Source of the DNA: 2-02-FULL-49-11 sp040757655
Lineage (GTDB): Bacteria > Patescibacteriota > Patescibacteriia > 2-02-FULL-49-11
DNA: 20,071 nucleotides
Reading direction: 5' to 3'
Assembly: GCA_040757655.1 (NCBI GenBank)
Contig: JBFLWV010000067.1
Location: forward strand, 1 to 20,071
Shown here: positions 1-5,791 of the stretch, piece by piece
How positions within the stretch are numbered: position 1 is the first letter of the stretch
Layout of the letters: each line of letters starts with the position of its first letter
The notes under the pieces: generated by a model
Told to the model about the DNA's origin: nothing
The model's database searches: none
What the model saw: only the letters and a program-made list of their open reading frames with translations
Made by a program: the position numbers and the translations under genes

Positions 1-126
1 AACCTGGAGCGCATGCTGCAGTTGCGATGCATCCTCATGGCGGGGAGGTGGAATGTGATGATGAACAATATACTCAAGGCCGTTCGGTTTCAAACCGTAA
101 GTAGTGTAGAGTAGGTGACTGCTCCC
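1..126. repeat. Left copy of a perfect 126-bp inverted end repeat
   Basis: These 126 bases are the exact reverse complement of the last 126 bases of the window, and identity stops sharply at base 127. The mutY coding similarity begins immediately at 127 (Phe-Pro-Asn-Phe), so the repeat is foreign to the gene it abuts. The repeat holds a small palindrome, CGGTTT-c-AAACCG, at 85-97. Read outward from the contig it has one frame without stops, but I recognise no protein in it. It may be the edge of a multicopy element where the assembly stopped, or a real terminal repeat. Confidence 0.95.
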
Positions 127-435
127 TTTCCGAATTTTGCAGCCCTTGCGCGCGCGCCGTTGAAATCAATTTTAAAAATCTGGCAGGGGATGGGGTATAA
201 CCGGAGAGCAGTTGCACTGAAAAGAATTGCTCAAAAAGTTGTTACGGAATTCTATGGCAAATTACCAAATGACGTTGAGAAATTGAAGTCATTGCCCGGT
301 GTTGGGGAGGCGACGGCAGGCGCGGTTGCTGCATTTGCGTTTAATAAGCCAGCAGTGTTTGTGGAGACGAATATAAGAAGAGTCTTCATATATTTTTTCT
401 TCACCTTGTTTAATCACATTAATACTGTTCGCTCA

Positions 436-504
436 CCCCAGGCAATTTTATTCGGGCCGCGATCTAGCAACCGCATACGCCAGAGCCCTCAAAAATTGCT
501 GGGG
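436..504 (+). repeat. In-frame hairpin repeat, copy 1 (inside mutY)
   Basis: The stem reads CCCCAG-g-CAATTTT-attc-GGGC on the left and GCCC-tca-AAAATTG-CTGGGG on the right. Its core (CGCGATCTAGCAA, then ACGCCAGA) matches the repeat in pheT at 17555-17625 and, more weakly, the one in uvrD at 12597-12665. The stem bases differ between copies but still pair. In mutY it is read without a stop and adds roughly 35-40 residues after the VFIYFFF segment. Confidence 0.85.
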
Positions 505-734
505 TTCGCTCCAGTATATCATGTATCTGATCAGAAGATTTTAGTATTAGTAGATCAGACATTAGATAAAAAGAATCCGCGAGAATGGTACTGGGCGTTG
601 ATGGATTATGGAGCAATGCTGGGGAGAAAGGTGAGTGGAAACCCTAACAAGCGGAGCAGTAATTATTGTATTCAGACGAAATTTGAAGGGTCACGGAGGC
701 AGATGAGAGGTAACGTGATACGGTTATTATTAAC

Positions 735-872
735 TGATGTTACGCAGAAAAATTCAAATGTTGCTAACACAAGCCATTTTTCAAATCAGCCAATACCGCT
801 TGCGTAAGATCAAAATTTGGCTCAAATAGAAGATTCCGTCCAATTAAGATTTATTCTCGTGCGTAACATCAC
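735..872. mobile_element. 138-bp MITE in mutY with 8-bp target duplication
   Basis: Terminal inverted repeats are TGATGTTACGCA at 735-746 and TGCGTAACATCA at 860-871. They are flanked by the direct repeat TTATTAAC at 727-734 and 873-880, with one extra C at 872. The element is too short for a transposase and has no meaningful ORF. Deleting it with one target copy (146 bp, not a multiple of 3) rejoins the mutY frame exactly, which is strong internal evidence of an insertion. I cannot name the IS family that would mobilise it. Confidence 0.88.
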
Positions 873-1055
873 TTATTAACAAAGAAGATTGTTTCAAAGA
901 CAGAACTGAAAGAGTGTAGTACCGTGCTGCCAGAATTAGTGCAGGAGAGGTTTATTGAGGCATACCGAGGGAGGTATAGGTTAGTAAAGGAATAGGTTAG
1001 CGAGGAAGAAGAGGGTATATATTTGCTTACCTTAGCCAAAAAAATTTTGGCAGAC

Positions 1056-1084
1056 TTGAATGGTTTTTGAAATACGGCTATAAT
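1056..1084 (+). promoter_or_regulatory. Sigma70-type promoter of the atp operon
   Basis: A -35 box TTGAAT at 1056-1061 and a perfect -10 box TATAAT at 1079-1084 are separated by exactly 17 bases. Transcription would begin near 1091, shortly before the likely atpZ start at 1106. It is the best promoter-like sequence in the window, and it sits where the operon needs one. Confidence 0.7.
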
Positions 1085-1105
1085 TGTGCCGATTTCTTTT
1101 TATTT

Positions 1106-1357
1106 ATGGGGAAGCTTGATGGGGAAAAAAATGGGTCGTCGGCGCTATGGCTCGTACTCTCGCTTGCGTGGAATTTAGGGTATATCATTGCGGTACCGCT
1201 CGTAGTATTTGCCCTTCTTGGCAGGTTTTTGGATAAACGATACGGCACATCCCCCCTTGCGTTGCTGGCGGGAATTTTTATATCACTCGTGGTGAGCACC
1301 GTAGGCGTCTATAGGAAAACGAAGGAGATTACGAAGGGGATTGACAGTGAGAAATAG
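1106..1357 (+). CDS. AtpZ/AtpI-like ATP synthase accessory membrane protein
   Basis: This is an 83-residue protein with two hydrophobic segments separated by a short polar loop (GRFLDKRYGTS), the usual layout of the small AtpI/AtpZ proteins encoded first in F-type ATP synthase operons. Family members help assemble the c-ring or supply Mg2+ for it; the exact role here is inferred from position. I chose ATG 1106 (MGKLDGEKN), because an upstream TTG at 1067 would lie inside the promoter. The gene is followed after one base by AAAGGAG and TATG, the original ribosome-binding site and start of atpB, now split by an inserted element. Confidence 0.75.
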   Translation: MGKLDGEKNGSSALWLVLSLAWNLGYIIAVPLVVFALLGRFLDKRYGTSPLALLAGIFISLVVSTVGVYRKTKEITKGIDSEK

Positions 1358-1358
1358 C

Positions 1359-1365
1359 AAAGGAG
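1359..1365 (+). promoter_or_regulatory. Ribosome-binding site separated from atpB by an insertion
   Basis: AAAGGAG directly precedes the left TATG (1366-1369). Without the 99-bp element at 1370-1468, this would stand just before the atpB start codon. With the element present, it leads only into the tiny frame ATG CCC GCC TAA. Confidence 0.55.
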
Positions 1366-1369
1366 TATG

Positions 1370-1468
1370 CCCGCCTAAATTTTGCGAGTAAGAACATGTT
1401 ATATCTAAAAGGTCGAGTAATTGTTATAACAAAGTAATCTGCACAAATAAGTGCAAAATTTAGGCGGG
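1370..1468. mobile_element. 99-bp non-autonomous relative of the GIY-YIG element
   Basis: A perfect 15-bp inverted repeat (CCCGCCTAAATTTTG at 1370-1384 and its complement at 1454-1468) encloses a sequence with no ORF. The direct repeat TATG lies outside both ends (1366-1369 and 1469-1472); the right copy supplies the atpB ATG. A small hairpin, GCAC-aaataa-GTGC, lies at 1441-1454 next to the right end. The right end shares AAGTG plus AAATTTAGGCGGGTATGAA with the GIY-YIG element in front of atpA, so the two belong to one family. Confidence 0.85.
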
Positions 1469-1469
1469 T

Positions 1470-2210
1470 ATGAACATCAGCATCGCCGCAGAAGCATTGT
1501 TCCATTGGGGTTCGTTTCCTGTCACGAATACCCTACTGGTGGCCATCGTAATTTCCCTGCTTCTCACCTTGATTGCATTGTGGGGAACGCGACGGTTGCG
1601 GGAAGTGCCACGAGGGCTACAGAATGTACTTGAGATGCTCATTGAAGGTTTGTTTGATTTTATCAATTCGGTGACGCATGACCGCGAAAGGACGAGAAAA
1701 TTTTTTCCCATCGTTTCCACCATTTTTATTTTTGTCCTCCTTTCTAATTTAGTGGAAGTAGTGCCAGGGCTCGGCACGATAGGAATTTGGGAAGAGCATG
1801 GAGGGAGGCAAGTACTCGTTCCCTTTTTACGCTCGTCTTCCGCAGATCTCAATGTAACCCTCGCGATAGCAGTGGTTGCGGTAGCTTCTTTGCAAGTAAT
1901 GGGAATTGCCACGATCGGTTTCTTTAAGTATGCGTCTAAATTTTTTAATTTTTCTAATCCCATCCTTTTTTTCGTTGGCATCCTGGAGCTGGTATCAGAA
2001 GTGGCGAAGATGATTTCCTTTTCATTCCGGTTGTTTGGAAATATATTTGCAGGCGAGGTGTTGCTTACCGTGGTCCTTTTCCTGCTTCCGTGGTTTGCGC
2101 CGTTGCCGTTTTTGTTTCTGGAACTATTCGTCGGATTTGTCCAGGCGCTGGTATTTTCCATGCTGACATTGGTGTTCTTAACCATGGCAACAGCGGAGCA
2201 TGAACATTAA
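1470..2210 (+). CDS. atpB: F-type ATP synthase subunit a
   Basis: This is the membrane stator subunit that forms the proton (or ion) half-channels against the c-ring. The protein has 246 residues and several hydrophobic helices. The C-terminal half contains SFRLFGNIFAGEVLL, with the essential Arg at residue 187. The start ATG at 1470 is the right-hand TATG bordering the 99-bp element, so the element has moved the natural ribosome-binding site about 100 bases away from this start. No good Shine-Dalgarno sequence is visible inside the element, so translation may rely on coupling or leaderless-like initiation. The reading frame itself is intact and of normal family length. Confidence 0.95.
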   Translation: MNISIAAEALFHWGSFPVTNTLLVAIVISLLLTLIALWGTRRLREVPRGLQNVLEMLIEGLFDFINSVTHDRERTRKFFPIVSTIFIFVLLSNLVEVVPGLGTIGIWEEHGGRQVLVPFLRSSSADLNVTLAIAVVAVASLQVMGIATIGFFKYASKFFNFSNPILFFVGILELVSEVAKMISFSFRLFGNIFAGEVLLTVVLFLLPWFAPLPFLFLELFVGFVQALVFSMLTLVFLTMATAEHEH

Positions 2211-2219
2211 GCTGTAAGC

Positions 2220-2275
2220 AATAGGGCTTTAATGCTTTCTTAAGGCTTTATAGCTCTATAGCTTAAGGCTATAAT
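2220..2275. repeat. AT-rich palindromic heptad repeat (TAAGGCT type)
   Basis: The stretch after atpB consists of degenerate 7-base units such as TAGGGCT, TATAGCT and TAAGGCT, with self-complementary arms (TTATAGCTCTATAGC region). A related array has been taken into the atpG coding sequence at 6425-6470. Confidence 0.55.
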
Positions 2276-2378
2276 GTCGACGTTAAACAAAATGACAAGG
2301 CGTATAAATTCCTCTACGCCGCCGTATGGTCGAACGGTTTCGCGGGTCGTCGAACAAGAAAAATTATGTTTACTTACT

Positions 2379-2642
2379 ATGGCAACCGAACCAGAAGCTC
2401 TGCAAACCGTGACAAGTAATTTAGATTCCATCAAGGTCATCATGACTGGCGCGACCATTTTCCTGGGGGCGGTGTTCCCTTCCCTTTCCATCGGCCGCAT
2501 CGGCGCAAAAGCGGTGGAATCTATCGGCCGCAATCCGGAAGCCGCTTCCAAAGTGCAAACCGCGATGATTCTTTCTGTCGCATTCACCGAGGCAATCGCC
2601 ATTTACGCGCTCGTGGTGGCGCTCATTATAAAGTTTGTTTAA
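2379..2642 (+). CDS. atpE: F-type ATP synthase subunit c
   Basis: This is the rotor-ring subunit: 87 residues from ATG 2379, forming a hairpin of two membrane helices joined by the polar loop ESIGRNPEAASKVQ. The ion-binding carboxylate is Glu71 in AFTEAIAIYALV. The frame is open upstream to 2274, which would add 35 polar residues with no counterpart in ordinary c subunits. I prefer 2379 because the family similarity begins there, although no clear Shine-Dalgarno sequence precedes it. Glu is also used by many Na+ rings, and I do not see enough to assign the coupling ion. Confidence 0.92.
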   Translation: MATEPEALQTVTSNLDSIKVIMTGATIFLGAVFPSLSIGRIGAKAVESIGRNPEAASKVQTAMILSVAFTEAIAIYALVVALIIKFV

Positions 2643-2653
2643 TAGTAGAAGCT

Positions 2654-2729
2654 GATACACGCGGATAGTTACGCTGATTAACGCAGAGGTGAATAACCCC
2701 CACTATGTCTCCCCCTTACGAAGGGGGAG
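2654..2729. repeat. Intergenic repeats between atpE and atpF
   Basis: Two repeat-like parts are present. The first has three ACGC-based units (ACGCGGAT, ACGCTGAT, ACGCAGAG). The second is a perfect 9-bp hairpin, CTCCCCCTT-acg-AAGGGGGAG, at 2709-2729. A G/C-rich hairpin of similar style lies inside uvrD at 14501-14533. Confidence 0.6.
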
Positions 2730-2771
2730 ATTGAGAGAGGGTCGTTCCAATAGAATTTATTTGCACATTTT

Positions 2772-3272
2772 ATGCAAGAATTATTTACCAAACTCGGCAT
2801 CGATTGGCGTCTCCTTATTGCGCAAATCATCAATTTCACCGTACTGCTTTTCATTCTCTACCGTTTTCTCTACCGGCCGCTGCTTTCGCTATTAGAGAAA
2901 CGGAGAGAGAGGATTGAAAAGAGTTTGGAGGAAGCAGCGCGGATAGATGCGGAATCCAAGAGACTTGAGAACTTAAAAATGCAGAAGGTTGAGGAGGCAA
3001 AGCGTGAAGCCGTAAAAGTAGTGGAAGCAGCTGCCGCGCAGGCTGATGCGGTGAAGCAAGCGAGCTTAGAGCGCACAAAACAGGAATCAGAAAAAATTGT
3101 GGCACAGGCGCGCGCGCAGATTACATCTGAACGGGAAGCGTTATTAAAGGGAGTACAGGCGGAAGCGGCTGATCTGGTGATCGGGGCAACAGAGAAAGTA
3201 TTAAAGGAGAAGTTAGATACAGAGAAAGATCGTCAATTTATAGAACAGTCAATAAAAAAATTAGCTCAATAA
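2772..3272 (+). CDS. atpF: F-type ATP synthase subunit b
   Basis: This is the peripheral stalk subunit. The 166-residue protein has a single N-terminal membrane helix (about residues 14-34), then a long charged alpha-helical coiled coil rich in Glu, Lys and Ala (EKRRERIEKSLEEAARID and onward), and ends with the usual region that contacts delta (ADLVIGATEKVLKEKLD). Start ATG 2772 gives a standard N-terminus and length. It is co-directional with its neighbours; the repeats on both sides separate it from atpE and atpH. Confidence 0.93.
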   Translation: MQELFTKLGIDWRLLIAQIINFTVLLFILYRFLYRPLLSLLEKRRERIEKSLEEAARIDAESKRLENLKMQKVEEAKREAVKVVEAAAAQADAVKQASLERTKQESEKIVAQARAQITSEREALLKGVQAEAADLVIGATEKVLKEKLDTEKDRQFIEQSIKKLAQ

Positions 3273-3281
3273 ATACCATTT

Positions 3282-3383
3282 AACTCAAAGGTAAGAACTC
3301 AAAACTCCAATCCATAACTCAAATCGTAAAGCTATTGGGTTTTGAGATGTGGTTTTGACATTTGAGTTTTGACATTTGAGTTT
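3282..3383. repeat. Heptamer-built long hairpin before atpH
   Basis: The left half repeats AACTCAAA-type units; the right half repeats their complement (TTTGAGTT). The two arms, about 45-50 bases each, can fold back around the middle AGCTATTGGG. It ends 6 bases before the atpH ATG. Two sister hairpins precede atpG (5682-5782) and atpD (6805-6900). Confidence 0.85.
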
Positions 3384-3389
3384 GATCTT

Positions 3390-3812
3390 ATGCGATTAAC
3401 TCCCCGAACCTACGCAGAAGCATTATACGAATCTGTGAAAGCTGCATCAGAAAAAGAACTACCCGCCATCATGCGGCGGTTGCTGCAACTCTTGCAGCGG
3501 AGGCGGCATTGGAACATGCTCCCGAAGATCATCCGTGCGTTTGATGAGGTGCTTTTTGAGAAAGAAGGGATGATTGCGGCGACGTTTACCAGTGGTAAGG
3601 AACACGGGAGCACGCATGAGAAGGAATGGATAAAGCAGCTCCTCAACGCGTTATACCCTCATGAGGGAAAGAGAAACGTAGTGCTAGAAAGGATTGTCGA
3701 TCCTTCGGTCATAGGAGGGATGAAGATGAAAGTTCGTGGGTTTATCTACGATGCGAGCATTGAAGCGTTGTTGAAGAAATTACGAGAGAAGTTGTCTCAA
3801 ACGCAACATTGA
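3390..3812 (+). CDS. atpH: F-type ATP synthase subunit delta
   Basis: This subunit links F1 to the peripheral stalk. From ATG 3390 it is 140 residues, somewhat shorter than the usual 170-180. The N-terminus (RLTPRTYAEALYESVK) and the C-terminal block (VDPSVIGGMKMKVRGFIYDASIEALLKKL, in two parts) fit the family well. An open frame from 3369 is only the end of the preceding hairpin repeat, so I reject that earlier start. It ends in TGA, showing that UGA is a stop codon here. Confidence 0.9.
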   Translation: MRLTPRTYAEALYESVKAASEKELPAIMRRLLQLLQRRRHWNMLPKIIRAFDEVLFEKEGMIAATFTSGKEHGSTHEKEWIKQLLNALYPHEGKRNVVLERIVDPSVIGGMKMKVRGFIYDASIEALLKKLREKLSQTQH

Positions 3813-3838
3813 AAATTATTTTTCATTACATGGTTATG

Positions 3839-4132
3839 CCCGACTAAATTTATTCACATTATGTTCTCGTATGTATATATCTTAAGGAGTTTGAGTGATC
3901 GGAAATACTACGTCGGCTGCACTAATAATCTCAGCAATAGATTACGAGAACATAATAGTGGCAAATCGTTTTCTACGAAGCCGAGGTTACCATTTGTCTT
4001 AATATATTATGAAGCCTTTCCAGATCGAGAAGACGCTGAACGGCGAGAACAGTTCTTTAAGACTGGTTGGGGGCGTAATTATCTGCGTCGAGCATTACGT
4101 CGTTATTTATTAAGTGAAAAAATTTAGGCGGG
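3839..4132 (+). mobile_element. Minimal GIY-YIG element inserted at the atpA start codon
   Basis: Imperfect inverted ends enclose one ORF: left CCCGACTAAATTTATTCAC, right complement CCCGCCTAAATTTTTTCAC, differing at two positions. Direct copies of TATG lie outside both ends (3835-3838 and 4133-4136). The right TATG holds the atpA ATG; the left one would have served as its start before insertion. The nuclease stop codon TAG (4125-4127) lies inside the right inverted repeat, so the unit is almost entirely gene. The 99-bp element in front of atpB has the same ends and the same TATG borders. Confidence 0.8.
3861..4127 (+). CDS. Small GIY-YIG nuclease of a putative mobile element
   Basis: This 88-residue single-domain protein has the family signature YVYIL at residues 4-8 and YYVG at 16-19, followed by NNLSNRLREHNSGK with the conserved Arg27. 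A later DAERREQFFKTGWGR block probably holds the metal-binding Glu (Glu63). GIY-YIG domains cut DNA; this is the stand-alone URI-type form common in CPR genomes. No separate DNA-binding domain is present. It has no Shine-Dalgarno sequence and is wedged between atpH and atpA, where no ATP synthase gene is expected. The flanking inverted repeats and TATG copies suggest it moves its own unit; that role is inference. Confidence 0.9.
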   Translation: MFSYVYILRSLSDRKYYVGCTNNLSNRLREHNSGKSFSTKPRLPFVLIYYEAFPDREDAERREQFFKTGWGRNYLRRALRRYLLSEKI

Positions 4133-4133
4133 T

Positions 4134-5663
4134 ATGAATACTACGAAAGACCAAATTATCGCCGCATTGAAAAAAGAGGTCGAGGCATTTCAGTTTTCTC
4201 CTGAAGTCGCCGAGGTGGGCGAGGTGATGGAAGTGGGCGACGGGGTCGCGCGCATTGCGGGTTTAAGCAATGTGAAGATGTCGGAAATGATTGAATTTAT
4301 TCCCCAAGGGGGAGATAAGCGGGTAAGCGGGGTTGCCATGAACCTTGAACAAGATTCTGTCGGCGCCATCATTTTGGGAGAGCAGGAGCGTGTGAAGGAA
4401 GGTGATGAGGTGCGCTTGACTGGCAGAGTGCTTTCGGTGCCGGTGGGGGAAGGGTATATCGGTAGAGTTATTAATCCATTGGGAGAGTCGATCGATGGGA
4501 AGGGAGTTATCAAGGGGGCATCGAGGGATGTCTATTACCCGGTTGAAAAGATTGCGCCCGGCGTCATTGCGCGGGAATCAGTAAATACCCCCTTGCAGAC
4601 CGGCATTAAAGCAATTGATTCCATGATCCCCATTGGCCGCGGTCAGCGTGAACTCATCATCGGCGACCGCCAGACGGGGAAAACCGCATTGGTGATAGAT
4701 ACTATCATTAACCAACGCGATACCGGGGTCATCTGTATCTATGTAGCCATTGGGCAGAAAGATTCTAAAGTGGCAAAAATTGTTGCAGAGCTTGAGAAGC
4801 GCGAAGCCATGGTGAATACTATCGTGGTGGTAGCGGGTGCGTCAGTACCTGCTCCTCTGTGGTTCATCGCACCATATGCGGGTTGTGCCATGGGTGAATA
4901 TTTCATGGATAAAGGCAAAGATGTGGTCGTGATATATGATGACCTTTCTAAGCATGCGTGGTCATACCGGCAAATGTCGCTCCTTCTGCGGCGACCGCCA
5001 GGAAGGGAGGCATATCCGGGCGATATTTTCTACCTTCATTCGCGGCTCCTGGAGCGGGCGGCAAAAATGAATAAAGCGCACGGCGGAGGGTCATTGACTG
5101 CACTTCCCATCATCGAAACGCAAGCAGGAGATATTTCCGCCTATATCCCTACCAATGTTATCTCCATCACCGATGGCCAGATTTACCTCGAGGGCGATCT
5201 TTTCTATCAGGGCATCAGGCCAGCGCTTAACGTAGGTTTGTCGGTCTCACGCGTGGGATCAGCCGCACAAGTAAAGGCAATGAAGAAAGTTGCAGGGAAA
5301 TTGAGAATTGAGCTCGCACAATACCGTGAGCTTGCGGCATTCGCGCAGTTTGGCAGCGACTTGGATCCTGAAACGCGTGCAAGGCTTGAGCGCGGGAAAC
5401 GACTTACTGAAATCTTGAAACAAGGCCAGTACGTGCCTATGGCAGTTGAACACCAAGTCGCCATTCTCTATGCTGCTACGAACGGATATGTAGACGACGT
5501 GCCCGTGGAAGAAATCCGTACGTGGGAAGAGAGGTTGCATAAGTATCTGGATACGTCAGGGCGGGAGACTCTGAAGCTCTTGAGGGAGAAGAAGGAGTTG
5601 ACGGCAGAAGTGGAAATGCAGTTAAAGGCGGCAATTGAAGGTTATAAGCAAGTCAAGACATAG
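4134..5663 (+). CDS. atpA: F-type ATP synthase subunit alpha
   Basis: This is the non-catalytic nucleotide-binding subunit of F1, 509 residues, which is normal family length. The beta-barrel domain comes first (VGDGVARIAGL). The Walker A motif GDRQTGKT is at residues 177-184, and VVIYDDLSKHAWSYRQ carries the Walker B region. Further conserved blocks are GREAYPGDIFYLHSRLLERA and SVSRVGSAAQVKAMK. The C-terminal helical domain is complete. The ATG is part of the TATG bordering the GIY-YIG element, and the inserted element has replaced the native upstream region. Confidence 0.97.
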   Translation: MNTTKDQIIAALKKEVEAFQFSPEVAEVGEVMEVGDGVARIAGLSNVKMSEMIEFIPQGGDKRVSGVAMNLEQDSVGAIILGEQERVKEGDEVRLTGRVLSVPVGEGYIGRVINPLGESIDGKGVIKGASRDVYYPVEKIAPGVIARESVNTPLQTGIKAIDSMIPIGRGQRELIIGDRQTGKTALVIDTIINQRDTGVICIYVAIGQKDSKVAKIVAELEKREAMVNTIVVVAGASVPAPLWFIAPYAGCAMGEYFMDKGKDVVVIYDDLSKHAWSYRQMSLLLRRPPGREAYPGDIFYLHSRLLERAAKMNKAHGGGSLTALPIIETQAGDISAYIPTNVISITDGQIYLEGDLFYQGIRPALNVGLSVSRVGSAAQVKAMKKVAGKLRIELAQYRELAAFAQFGSDLDPETRARLERGKRLTEILKQGQYVPMAVEHQVAILYAATNGYVDDVPVEEIRTWEERLHKYLDTSGRETLKLLREKKELTAEVEMQLKAAIEGYKQVKT

Positions 5664-5681
5664 TCTACATAAGACGTTTTA

Positions 5682-5782
5682 TCTCAAAACTCAGAACTCA
5701 AATCTCAAATCCATATCTCAAATCTCAAAGCTTTTGGGTTTTACGTTGTAGTTTTGAGTTTTGACACTTGAGTTTTGAGTTT
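5682..5782. repeat. Heptamer-built long hairpin before atpG
   Basis: CTCAAAACTCAGAACTCAAATCTCAAA-type units are followed by the complementary TTTGAGTT series, giving a long imperfect fold-back around CAAAGCTTTTGGG. It ends 9 bases before the atpG ATG and has the same architecture as the hairpins before atpH and atpD. Confidence 0.85.
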
Positions 5783-5791
5783 CATAAAGGT

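Larger units (their letters stand above)
127..995 (+). pseudogene. mutY: Broken MutY-type HhH-GPD DNA glycosylase
   Basis: This is a base-excision-repair glycosylase of the A/G-specific adenine glycosylase group, now damaged three times. The first conserved part (FPNFAALARAP, IWQGMGYNRRA) starts only at base 127, so the N-terminal helix with the family's EVMLQQTQ-like segment is missing. The helix-hairpin-helix (LPGVGEATAGAVAAFAF) and the ALMDYGAMLGR segment are present. Where MutY usually has its catalytic Asp (V-D-G/T-N), this copy reads VFVETNIRRV, a Glu. No four-cysteine iron-sulfur loop follows; a C-terminal stretch containing FEGSRRQMRGN takes its place. An in-frame hairpin repeat lies at 436-504 and a MITE at 735-872. 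The current frame could start at GTG 115 and stops at 807 inside the MITE. Removing the MITE plus one target copy joins VIRLLLT to a C-terminal tail ending RFIEAYRGRYRLVKE at stop 993-995. Confidence 0.85.

Noticed and set aside
127..995. UGA read as an amino acid to explain the interrupted mutY frame
   Set aside because: atpH, pheS, pheT and the winged-helix gene end properly at TGA, and the interruption is fully explained by the MITE.
1460..2185. A 241-codon open frame on the minus strand opposite atpB
   Set aside because: It is low in recognisable structure, rich in Ser, Thr, Asn and Lys, and is the shadow of a well-conserved subunit a gene.
3282..3383. Repeated short units in the atp operon as a possible CRISPR array
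   Set aside because: Units are 7 bases long, directly adjacent and arranged as inverted arms; there are no unique spacers and no cas genes.
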